In this document: positions 1 through 6,176 of the stretch, piece by piece
Position numbering within the stretch: the first letter of the stretch is position 1
Layout: the number at the start of each line of letters is the position of its first letter
Assembly (NCBI GenBank): GCA_029257755.1
Contig: JARIAP010000124.1
Location: 1 to 6,176 of the forward strand
DNA: 6,176 nt
Source of the DNA: Helicobacter sp.
Lineage (GTDB): Bacteria > Campylobacterota > Campylobacteria > Campylobacterales > Helicobacteraceae
Direction of reading: 5' to 3'
Program-made: the position numbers and the translations under genes
Notes under the pieces: model-generated
What the model was told of the DNA's origin: nothing
The model's input: the letters and a program-made list of their open reading frames with translations, nothing else
The model's database searches: none

Positions 1-1682
1 CCCCACATACCGCGTATATAAAATGGCAATACAACCGCATTATTTTCATCAACACCTTGTGCTATTTTTTCAAAACCACTTTTAAACTCATTTAAATGTC
101 CATGCCTACTAATTACTCCTTCAGGAAACAAACATACAATATCACCATTGCTAAGTCTAGTTTGAATCTGTTCAATAGCACCCCTACTACCAAGATTTGA
201 TACAGGGATAACACCAAAGAAATCAAGGAAAAATTTAATATACCACCTAGAATATATACTTCTCTCCATAACAAAATAAACTTTCTTTGGGACAGCCATC
301 TGCACAATAGCCCAATCAATAAAAGATATATGATTACCAAGTAATAATACTCCACCTTTTTGAGGTATATTATTAAATCCCTCAACAATTAATCTATATC
401 TTTGTAATATAGCCATGCTAACCAAGATTCTAACAAGAGAGAAAGGCATAAGCTTAACCATATAAGCAGTAGCAACAAATCCAATCAATGCACTAAGATA
501 AACAAGCCATTCAACCGGTAAATCATTTATGCCAAATATAGTAGCAATTAATAATGATAAAAGCATACCAACATTTTGCACAAAATTATTCCCAGCAAGA
601 ATAACACCAAGCTCTTGATCATTACTATAAAATTGCATTAGTGCATTAAATGGGACAACATATAAAGCACCACCTAAACCAAATAAAAAGAATAATATTG
701 CAACACTAAATAATGAATGAAAATAAGTAAAAACAACAAGTGTTAAAAACATTATACAAGCCCCAAGAGGAATAAGCCCTGTTTCAATGTAATTTTTAGA
801 ATATCTACCAGCCATAATAGAGCCAATTATAATTCCAACACCAGCACAAGCTATTACTATATTTACATGATTTGTATTTGATATATTTAAAATATTTTTT
901 GCATAAACAGGAAAAATATTTGTAATTAATTGAGATATTGTCCAAAATACAGCTATAAATAATATTGATAAATATATCATTTTGTGCTTTCTAATAGTTG
1001 TGAAATTTTCTTTCAAAAGCTCACCCTTAAAATATTTTGTTTTATCAAAAATAGCCTTAGTGTTTTCTATTATTGTTGGTAACCTAAAACTTACAATAAA
1101 TTCAAAAAATGCAAAAATGCAAAGCAAAATTGATAAAAAAAACATTTCTTGTATAATTTCGTTTGGGTTTGTCAATCCATTTGTATAAAATCTTTCAAAT
1201 AATGCAGAAAAAAATACCATACCACCAAGCATAGCAATTATTGCAGTTGCTTGTATAACACCATTTCCCCAAGTTAAGTTTTCTTTTCCTACAAGCTCTT
1301 TTATATAACCATATTTAGCAGGTGAATATATAGCAGCTTGAATCCCCATTAAAAGTGTTATATAAAATGCACACCAAAAAAAACCCATATAATAAAAAAA
1401 TGCTACAATAGATAAAAGTATAATATTTGCTAAAGCACCAAATCTTAAAACCTTATTCTTAGAAAATTTATCACTCAAGAAACCAGCGGGAGAAAAAAGC
1501 AATATAAAAGGTAGTATAACAAGTGCATTTGCTATTGAATTATAAATTAAATGCTCACTTTGATTGAAAGACTTATAAATTATATTTAACATTAAAACTT
1601 TATGTCCTAAATCAATAAAAGCATTAATAAAAGTTACAATTATAAAAGGAACAAAACCTTTTATTTGATATATTTTATTCAT
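1..1682 (-). CDS. aas: Aas-type lysophospholipid transporter/acyltransferase fusion (LplT-PlsC), 3' end outside window
   Basis: The protein probably flips lysophospholipid (2-acyl-glycerophosphoethanolamine) across the inner membrane and re-acylates it. 560 codons are visible with no stop. Residues 1 to about 415 are a polytopic major-facilitator domain of the LplT kind: the motif-A loop GFLSDKF is at 67-73 and YSPAKYG at 119-125, with many hydrophobic segments. Residues from about 430 are a PlsC-type acyltransferase: the catalytic HX4D box is H451 to D456 (NHISFID), GVIPV is at 490-494, FPEG at 519-522, and FYIRGMWG starts at 554, as in Aas enzymes. Related epsilonproteobacterial proteins continue into an AMP-binding acyl-ACP synthetase domain, which would lie left of position 1; that is inference. 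The start ATG (1680-1682) has GGAG seven bases upstream. It lies downstream of pnp on the same strand after a 226-bp gap. The domain assignments are firm; the symbol depends on the unseen C-terminus, and a two-domain LplT-PlsC protein is the alternative. Confidence 0.88.
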   Translation of the reverse strand, partial: MNKIYQIKGFVPFIIVTFINAFIDLGHKVLMLNIIYKSFNQSEHLIYNSIANALVILPFILLFSPAGFLSDKFSKNKVLRFGALANIILLSIVAFFYYMGFFWCAFYITLLMGIQAAIYSPAKYGYIKELVGKENLTWGNGVIQATAIIAMLGGMVFFSALFERFYTNGLTNPNEIIQEMFFLSILLCIFAFFEFIVSFRLPTIIENTKAIFDKTKYFKGELLKENFTTIRKHKMIYLSILFIAVFWTISQLITNIFPVYAKNILNISNTNHVNIVIACAGVGIIIGSIMAGRYSKNYIETGLIPLGACIMFLTLVVFTYFHSLFSVAILFFLFGLGGALYVVPFNALMQFYSNDQELGVILAGNNFVQNVGMLLSLLIATIFGINDLPVEWLVYLSALIGFVATAYMVKLMPFSLVRILVSMAILQRYRLIVEGFNNIPQKGGVLLLGNHISFIDWAIVQMAVPKKVYFVMERSIYSRWYIKFFLDFFGVIPVSNLGSRGAIEQIQTRLSNGDIVCLFPEGVISRHGHLNEFKSGFEKIAQGVDENNAVVLPFYIRGMW

Positions 1683-1689
1683 TGATATA

Positions 1690-1693
1690 CTCC
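1690..1693 (-). promoter_or_regulatory. Ribosome binding site of aas
   Basis: GGAG on the minus strand lies seven bases before the ATG at 1680-1682. This is a good Shine-Dalgarno match and supports that ATG as the start. Confidence 0.7.
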
Positions 1694-1723
1694 ATATAAA
1701 TTATATAATTATTCTAACATATT

Positions 1724-1731
1724 ATTTTATA
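1724..1731 (-). promoter_or_regulatory. Possible -10 element for aas
   Basis: On the minus strand TATAAAAT is preceded directly by TTTG, giving an extended -10-like element. Transcription would start near 1718 and leave a leader of about 36 bases ahead of the aas ATG. No convincing -35 box is seen (AGTATT at the expected place), which is common in this group. The rest of the 226-bp gap (1683-1908) is almost pure A/T and holds no ORF, tRNA or clear terminator. In such DNA a TATA-like match is weak evidence, so read-through from pnp remains possible. Confidence 0.35.
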
Positions 1732-1908
1732 CAAATAACTAAAGTTATAATACTATATGTTTAATTTGCAATAAATGTAAATTGTAATTAAGCTATATTT
1801 TTTTGTGTATTTTATAAAATTACATCAATATTTTACAAAGTAGTTTTATGTTTAGTATATGATTGCATAATACAATAAATTTTAAAGTTTTAATTGTTAA
1901 TATATTGA

Positions 1909-4008
1909 TTAAATTAACTCTAAGTCAATTTTTCCACCACCACAATAAATCACTTTTACTTTTACTTGATTGTTAATCTCTAACCCACTTTCTATACCAA
2001 TACCCTTTAATAATCCATTGCCGCCTTGTGGTAATTCTACTAATATCCCAATATCAATAATTTTTTTTATTATTCCATCATATACCTCATCTTGTTTGTA
2101 TAACAATTCTTTTTTGTCTTTCTTTTTTACAATTTCTAGTATATATTCTTTTGCTTTCATTATAGAATCTTTATTGTTTGCTACTATATTTACAATATTA
2201 TTTTCTTTATCAAGATTTATATCCACATTGAATTTAGAAGTTATGTTTCTTATTGTTTTCCCACCTTGACCTATAATGTCTGGCATACTGCCATTAGAAA
2301 CCTGAAAGCTTTCTTGTTGTGGCAATATAGTATAATTTGGCTCAATTATTACTTGTCTCATTATTGATAGAATATAGTTAATTCCATCTTGTGCTTGAGA
2401 TAAACTATCATTTAATATCTTTTCAGAAAGCCCATTTATTTTAATATCAAGTTGCAATGCACTAAAACCATTTTCATTGCCTGCTATCTTAAAATCCATA
2501 TCACCATCAAAATCTTCCAAACCCATAATATCACTAAGTATAACAAACTTATCTTCACTTTCATATATCAACCCCATAGCAATACCAGCAACCATATTAT
2601 ACATTTTCACACCTGCACCAAGCATAGCTAAAGTAGCACCACAAACACTAGCCATAGAGCTAGAACCATTTGATTGCAATATTTCTGATACAATCCTTAT
2701 TGTATGCGGACTAGTTGCTATATTAGATTCTATAGCTTTTAATGCAAGGTTGCCATGTCCTAATTCTCTTCTTGAACTAGCACCAATAGGAAAGGCTTCA
2801 CCAACGCTAAATGGTGGAAAATTATAATGAAATATAACCTTACTTTTTGGCTGGGATAATATACCTTCTTGTGTTTGTGCATCATTTTGATTACCAAGTG
2901 TGCAAGTAACTAATGCCTGAGTTTGACCTCGTGTGAAACAAGCACTTCCATGTGCATGAGGCAATATATTTGATTCTATATTAATATCTCTAATTTGTGT
3001 TGGTGCTCTACCATCTGCTCTTATATTATCATTTAATATCATAGAACGCATAATTTCTTTTTTAATAGCATAAATATGTTTTGTTACAAGCGATACTTCT
3101 ATATTTTGTTCTGTAGCAATTTTTTGTATTAAACTTTGTATATGCGTATGTCTTTCTGTTTTTGACATTCCTTGCAAACATTGTCTTATATCTTCTCCAT
3201 ATTGCATTTGCAATGTATTTTTCAATAACGCATGTATATTCAAATCAACCTTAAAATCAATTTTTTGTTTAATAAAAGATTCAAAATGTCTTGTATATTG
3301 CAATGAAGTATCATATATTTGACTTCTTGCAATAGATATTGCTTCTATTAGCTTTTCCTTAGATATTTCATTTGATTGCTCTATATTAGAATCTTTGTTA
3401 TTTGTTGTGTTGTAACATTTAGTTTTTAGAGATTGCATTTCTATCATAGTTACTTCATTTCCTATACCACTTACAAATAAATCTAAGCTAGAATTACAAA
3501 GATCACTTAAATTATTACAAGTTTTTATTACACCTTTATCATCACGAACAATGCGTACACCATTTAGTATTTGTTTGTTTGCTATAGGAATACTTGATAA
3601 ATACAAACATATACTAGCAAGATTCATAGCATCTCTGCATACATCTGTTTTAGAATCATAACTAAGCACTAAAATTGTAATTTGCACAGAATATGGGAAT
3701 CCTTTAGGAAAAAGGGGGCGCAAACTCCTATCAATAAGGCGAGAAGTTAAAATTTCATGCTCACTTGGCTTCCCTTCTTTTTTTATAAAGCCTTGTGGTA
3801 TTTTGCCTATAGCATACATTTTTTCTATATATTGAACATTTAGTGGCAAAAAATCTTCATCTACTATACTATCATAATCTATACATATACTGCATAGCAA
3901 TACACTACCACCAATTTTTTGCACAATAGAACAATCACTTAATGTAGCGTATTTGTCAAGAATATATGTTTCTATTTGTCCATTAATATCAATTTGAATT
4001 GTTTTCAT
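1909..4008 (-). CDS. pnp: Polynucleotide phosphorylase (polyribonucleotide nucleotidyltransferase)
   Basis: A cytoplasmic 3'-to-5' phosphorolytic exoribonuclease, normally a trimer, that degrades mRNA with phosphate and releases nucleoside diphosphates. It is complete at 699 residues, close to the family's usual 690-715. The first RNase PH core spans about 10-180, with the RNA-channel loop FIKK at 74-77 (FFRR in E. coli) and LIDRSLRPLFPKGF at 91-104. A polar, Asn/Ser-rich insertion lies at about 195-214. An all-helical domain spans about 215-320. The second, catalytic core spans about 325-545: RRELGHGN at 413-420, the phosphate-binding NGSSS at 447-451, and catalytic D499, D505 and K507 (equivalent to E. 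coli D486, D492, K494). The KH domain has IIGQGGK at 578-584. A C-terminal S1 domain spans about 643-699 and is divergent. The start ATG is supported by AAGGGA just upstream. It diverges from the MreD-like/mrdA operon and is likely transcribed from the TATAAT at 4037-4042. Confidence 0.98.
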   Translation of the reverse strand: MKTIQIDINGQIETYILDKYATLSDCSIVQKIGGSVLLCSICIDYDSIVDEDFLPLNVQYIEKMYAIGKIPQGFIKKEGKPSEHEILTSRLIDRSLRPLFPKGFPYSVQITILVLSYDSKTDVCRDAMNLASICLYLSSIPIANKQILNGVRIVRDDKGVIKTCNNLSDLCNSSLDLFVSGIGNEVTMIEMQSLKTKCYNTTNNKDSNIEQSNEISKEKLIEAISIARSQIYDTSLQYTRHFESFIKQKIDFKVDLNIHALLKNTLQMQYGEDIRQCLQGMSKTERHTHIQSLIQKIATEQNIEVSLVTKHIYAIKKEIMRSMILNDNIRADGRAPTQIRDINIESNILPHAHGSACFTRGQTQALVTCTLGNQNDAQTQEGILSQPKSKVIFHYNFPPFSVGEAFPIGASSRRELGHGNLALKAIESNIATSPHTIRIVSEILQSNGSSSMASVCGATLAMLGAGVKMYNMVAGIAMGLIYESEDKFVILSDIMGLEDFDGDMDFKIAGNENGFSALQLDIKINGLSEKILNDSLSQAQDGINYILSIMRQVIIEPNYTILPQQESFQVSNGSMPDIIGQGGKTIRNITSKFNVDINLDKENNIVNIVANNKDSIMKAKEYILEIVKKKDKKELLYKQDEVYDGIIKKIIDIGILVELPQGGNGLLKGIGIESGLEINNQVKVKVIYCGGGKIDLELI

Positions 4009-4012
4009 AAAT

Positions 4013-4018
4013 TCCCTT
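4013..4018 (-). promoter_or_regulatory. Ribosome binding site of pnp
   Basis: AAGGGA on the minus strand ends four bases before the pnp ATG (4006-4008); counted as AAGG the spacing is six. This is the best Shine-Dalgarno match in the divergent region and fixes the pnp start. Confidence 0.7.
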
Positions 4019-4036
4019 GCAACAAAATAAACTTTA

Positions 4037-4065
4037 ATTATACCTTATCTTTATAACTCACATAA
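4037..4065 (-). promoter_or_regulatory. Sigma-70 promoter of pnp
   Basis: A perfect TATAAT lies at 4042-4037 on the minus strand. The hexamer 17 bases upstream (4065-4060, TTATGT) is a poor -35 match, as is usual in Helicobacter and Campylobacter, where the -35 is weakly conserved. Transcription should start near 4030, giving a leader of about 22 bases that holds little besides the ribosome binding site. Confidence 0.6.
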
Positions 4066-4075
4066 GCAAAATTAA

Positions 4076-4098
4076 TAATTAATAAATTTTATTAATTA
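4076..4098. promoter_or_regulatory. 23-bp AT palindrome, possible Fur-like operator or UP element
   Basis: Perfect 10-base arms TAATTAATAA (4076-4085) and TTATTAATTA (4089-4098) flank the three bases ATT. The inner 15 bases (4080-4094) match the published Helicobacter pylori Fur box TAATAATNATTATTA at 12 of its 14 fixed positions. The element sits between the two divergent promoters, centred about 57 bases upstream of the predicted pnp start and about 50 bases before the -35 of the rightward promoter. It could be a repressor or activator site or simply an A/T-rich UP element for pnp. Chance palindromes are common in DNA this rich in A/T, so the function is a guess. Confidence 0.35.
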
Positions 4099-4147
4099 AA
4101 AATATAGTGTTTTATTGATGACTTTTTATAAAAGCTATTATTTAATA

Positions 4148-4176
4148 TTGAACTTAAATATATAATCATGTATAAT
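4148..4176 (+). promoter_or_regulatory. Sigma-70 promoter of the MreD-like/mrdA operon
   Basis: TTGAAC at 4148-4153 (four of six -35 bases) is followed by exactly 17 bases and a perfect TATAAT at 4171-4176. This is the best-formed promoter in the window. The start would be near 4183, leaving a short leader of about 17 bases before the ATG at 4200. Confidence 0.7.
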
Positions 4177-4199
4177 TCAAAATAAAAAAGCCTTTAACC

Positions 4200-4676
4200 A
4201 TGATATACAAGCAAACAAAAACAAAGCAATTTTTTTATATTATTTTTGGAATATTATTTTATATAATATATACAAGCACAAGCGATATATATCCTATGTT
4301 ACCACCATTAATTGGTGTTTTATTTTTAATATTTCATAAAAGTTTTAATAACGATAAAATTTATATATCAATTATTGTTTTGATATGTTTACTTTTTTAT
4401 GAACTTGACAAATCATTGATTATTGGTATAGCACCTTGTGTATTTTTTGTTGTTCATTTATTTATCGCACAACAATTAGAATCTTTATTGCTTGTTAATG
4501 TAATTTTTATACTTATTTATGTTATAGCATTATATATTTTTTATTTTGCTGGTATGCTTTTATGTAATGTTTTGTTTAAAACTCAAATATTAGAATTTTC
4601 TACATTATATATTTATTATCTTGTTATAGATTCTATATTAGCACTTATATATTATTATTTATTTGTGAAAGAATGA
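4200..4676 (+). CDS. Small MreD-like integral membrane protein upstream of PBP2
   Basis: A 158-residue, very hydrophobic inner-membrane protein with five or six predicted membrane segments: about 11-27, 33-46, 54-67, 71-90, 95-125 (possibly two passes) and 132-154. The N-terminus (MIYKQTKTKQ) is basic and hydrophilic and probably cytoplasmic. Size, topology and position directly before mrdA match MreD, the rod-complex membrane subunit, and the unnamed small membrane protein found ahead of PBP2 in Helicobacter and Campylobacter. No catalytic motif is visible, and MreD sequences diverge strongly, so the role in cell elongation is inferred from context. The ATG at 4200 is the only start available: an in-frame TAA lies at 4173-4175 and no ATG, GTG or TTG codon falls between. 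The ribosome site is poor (AAAAAAG, nine bases upstream). Its stop TGA (4674-4676) is one base before the mrdA ATG, indicating one operon with likely translational coupling. Confidence 0.72.
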   Translation: MIYKQTKTKQFFYIIFGILFYIIYTSTSDIYPMLPPLIGVLFLIFHKSFNNDKIYISIIVLICLLFYELDKSLIIGIAPCVFFVVHLFIAQQLESLLLVNVIFILIYVIALYIFYFAGMLLCNVLFKTQILEFSTLYIYYLVIDSILALIYYYLFVKE

Positions 4677-4677
4677 A

Positions 4678-6176
4678 ATGAAAAAAATATCTACAAACTT
4701 TAAGATTTTATATTCTATTTTTGGAATTATTTTTTTAATCCTTATTGTAAAATTATATATATTAACTATTGCAAGACATGAATATTACGATAAACTTTCA
4801 TCTGAAAATACGATTAAAACAGAAATTCTTGTCCCAACAAGAGGACAGATACTTGATAGAAACAATGAACCTCTAGCTATTAATGAACTAGGTTTTAGCC
4901 TAGCATTAAAAAATCGACTTAGTGATGATGAACTTAAAAAAGAGATTAGCTTTATTAAAAAACATATTATTGATATTAATACAGAAAAATTATATGATAC
5001 CTATAAAAAATTTAATAGCATTTACAGAAGAACTCCTGTTACTTTAATTGAATTTATACCATATGCACAAATGCAAATAATATATGCTGTTATGTTGCAA
5101 GAGAAAAATATAGTTATTACACCAACAACAAAAAGATTTTATCCAAACAATTCATCTGCATCACATATTATAGGATATATAGGTGCTAGTGATGTTAAAG
5201 ATAGAGAAATTGAACCAATTTCTAAGTATACAAAAATAATTGGTAAGCAAGGTATTGAAAAACAATATAATACCTTTTTGCAAGGTAAATTAGGATACAA
5301 AACAATACAAGTAAATAGTCTTAATCAACAATTAAGATTAATTGAAGAAGTTCAAGCAACAAGTAATAATGATATGAAAATTAGTCTTGATATGAGACTT
5401 CAAGAAAAACTTGATTCTGTATTTAACGAACACAATGGTGCTGCAATTATAATGGATTCTCGTAATGGAGAAATTCTTGCTGCAGGTAGCTATCCAGAAT
5501 ACAATATAAATGACTTTATAGGTGGTATATCTCATAAAAAATATAAAGAACTTCTTGAAAACCCCTATAAACCACTTATAAATAAGCTTATAAGTGGTCA
5601 ATATCCGCCGGGATCTGTTATAAAAATGGGTATGGCATTAGCATTTTTAGAATTTACAGATACAACAGAAAAAACAATTATCAATACTCCACCATTTATT
5701 GAAGTTAATAAACATAAATTTAGAGATTGGAAAGCTGGTGGGCATGGAAGTGCAGATGTATATAAAGCCATTAGAGAAAGTGTAGATGTATATTTTTATA
5801 AACTATCACAAGTTACAGGTATAAATAATATTGCTAATATTATGAATAAAATGGGGTTTGGCATGAAGACAGGTATTGATTTACCTTATGAAAATTCCGG
5901 TAATTTTCCAACTCCAGAATGGAAAATGAGAAATTATTCTCAACAATGGTATGTTGGGGATACTATTGTTACTTCAATAGGACAAGGTTCATTTCTTGCT
6001 ACACCAATGCAAATTGCTCGCTACACAGCATTACTCGCAAATGGTAAATTAGTAACACCTCATTTTGCAAAAGAACTTGGTGGCACACCAACAAACATAC
6101 CAACAAAAGATGTATTAACAAATTTTGAAAAATCTAAACTACCTGCATTAAGATTGGGAATGTATCTAGTTTGTTC
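4678..6176 (+). CDS. mrdA: Penicillin-binding protein 2, peptidoglycan DD-transpeptidase, 3' end outside window
   Basis: Inner-membrane-anchored class B PBP that cross-links peptidoglycan during cell elongation, normally with the glycosyltransferase RodA. 499 codons are visible; the family is about 590-630 long, so roughly 90-130 residues are missing on the right. A short cytoplasmic tail precedes a single membrane helix (about 9-31). The PBP dimerisation/pedestal domain spans about 50-225, with the conserved RGQILDRN at 55-62 and GKQGIEKQYN at 189-198. The transpeptidase domain begins near 255. The active-site SxxK is S313-V-I-K316 within YPPGSVIK, and the second motif is S368-V-D370 (SVDVYFYK), the S-x-D form seen in PBP2. 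GQGSFLATPMQIA at 435-447 is also typical. The third motif (K[ST]G) lies beyond the window. The ATG at 4678 is one base after the upstream stop and has only a weak ribosome site (GAAAGA, 4667-4672), consistent with translational coupling. FtsI, the septal paralogue, fits less well. Confidence 0.95.
   Translation, partial: MKKISTNFKILYSIFGIIFLILIVKLYILTIARHEYYDKLSSENTIKTEILVPTRGQILDRNNEPLAINELGFSLALKNRLSDDELKKEISFIKKHIIDINTEKLYDTYKKFNSIYRRTPVTLIEFIPYAQMQIIYAVMLQEKNIVITPTTKRFYPNNSSASHIIGYIGASDVKDREIEPISKYTKIIGKQGIEKQYNTFLQGKLGYKTIQVNSLNQQLRLIEEVQATSNNDMKISLDMRLQEKLDSVFNEHNGAAIIMDSRNGEILAAGSYPEYNINDFIGGISHKKYKELLENPYKPLINKLISGQYPPGSVIKMGMALAFLEFTDTTEKTIINTPPFIEVNKHKFRDWKAGGHGSADVYKAIRESVDVYFYKLSQVTGINNIANIMNKMGFGMKTGIDLPYENSGNFPTPEWKMRNYSQQWYVGDTIVTSIGQGSFLATPMQIARYTALLANGKLVTPHFAKELGGTPTNIPTKDVLTNFEKSKLPALRLGMYLVC
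5571..5598. repeat. Perfect inverted repeat (hairpin) inside mrdA
   Basis: Arms ACCACTTATAA (5571-5581) and TTATAAGTGGT (5588-5598) are perfectly complementary over 11 bases with a six-base loop. In frame they encode the conserved stretch KPLINKLISG just before the SxxK serine at codon 313. No T-run follows on either strand, so it is not a rho-independent terminator. Whether it acts in the mRNA is unknown. Confidence 0.6.

Noticed and set aside
113..388. Open minus-strand frame of 91 codons, hydrophobic
   Set aside because: It is a shifted frame within the PlsC domain of aas, whose own frame carries the HX4D and FPEG motifs through this stretch.
982..1188. Open plus-strand frame of 68 codons
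   Set aside because: It lies wholly inside the well-supported aas frame on the opposite strand, has no recognisable domain and no ribosome site of note.
1746..1751. TATAAT on the plus strand as an antisense promoter toward pnp
   Set aside because: No -35 or extended -10 supports it and no gene follows in that direction; TATAAT is frequent by chance here.
1809..1820. Palindrome ATTTTATAAAAT in the pnp-aas gap as a terminator
   Set aside because: The stem has no G-C pair, no loop and no T-run after it on the pnp-coding strand. It is expected by chance in such A/T-rich DNA.
1862..1876. Imperfect inverted repeat ATTGCATAATACAAT downstream of pnp
   Set aside because: The arms are short with one mismatched pair, there is no adjacent promoter and no known operator match.
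1970..2827. Two plus-strand open frames (1970-2269 and 2477-2827)
   Set aside because: Both are antisense to pnp, whose KH, S1 and catalytic motifs explain the sequence.
4118..4165. 15-codon plus-strand ORF in the divergent region
   Set aside because: It has no ribosome site and overlaps the -35 of the operon promoter.
5338..5601. Minus-strand open frame of 87 codons
   Set aside because: It is antisense to mrdA in the region encoding the transpeptidase core.
5860..5874. MKTG within GFGMKTGIDLP of PBP2 as the third active-site motif
   Set aside because: This sits in the conserved (K)KTGIDLP segment that follows the S-x-D motif in PBP2 proteins. The catalytic K[ST]G box comes later, beyond the right edge.

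Overview
The window reads as chromosomal DNA of a very AT-rich epsilonproteobacterium (Campylobacterota), most likely Helicobacter or a close relative. This rests on the strong A/T codon bias, the style of the proteins (an LplT-PlsC fusion, a PNPase of about 700 residues with an extra segment after the first core domain, a PBP2 with the PPGSVIK signature), and sigma-70 promoters with good TATAAT boxes but mostly weak -35 boxes. The species cannot be fixed from the sequence alone.

Layout. Positions 1-1682 (minus strand) hold the first 560 codons of a large membrane protein. It has an LplT-like major-facilitator domain fused to a PlsC-type acyltransferase domain, and it runs off the left edge. 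This is the bifunctional or trifunctional Aas protein of phospholipid salvage. After a 226-bp AT-rich gap comes pnp (1909-4008, minus strand), a complete polynucleotide phosphorylase. A 191-bp divergent promoter region (4009-4199) carries one promoter for pnp and one for a rightward operon. That operon has a small MreD-like integral membrane protein (4200-4676) followed one base later by mrdA/PBP2 (4678 to the right edge, 499 codons visible). The aas and mrdA genes are cut by the window edges; neither shows an internal stop or frameshift.

How the genes work together. The rightward pair is an elongasome (cell-shape) unit: a small polytopic protein in the usual MreD position plus the peptidoglycan transpeptidase PBP2. 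The leftward genes concern RNA turnover (pnp) and membrane lipid repair (aas). They share a strand, but aas has a possible promoter of its own and there is no evidence of a functional link.

This is mostly ordinary housekeeping DNA, and I see no new defence, mobile or biosynthetic system. The points worth a second look are a PNPase S1 domain that has lost the usual RNA-contact residues, a 23-bp AT palindrome resembling a Helicobacter Fur box between the divergent promoters, and a perfect 11-bp hairpin inside mrdA just before the catalytic serine codon.
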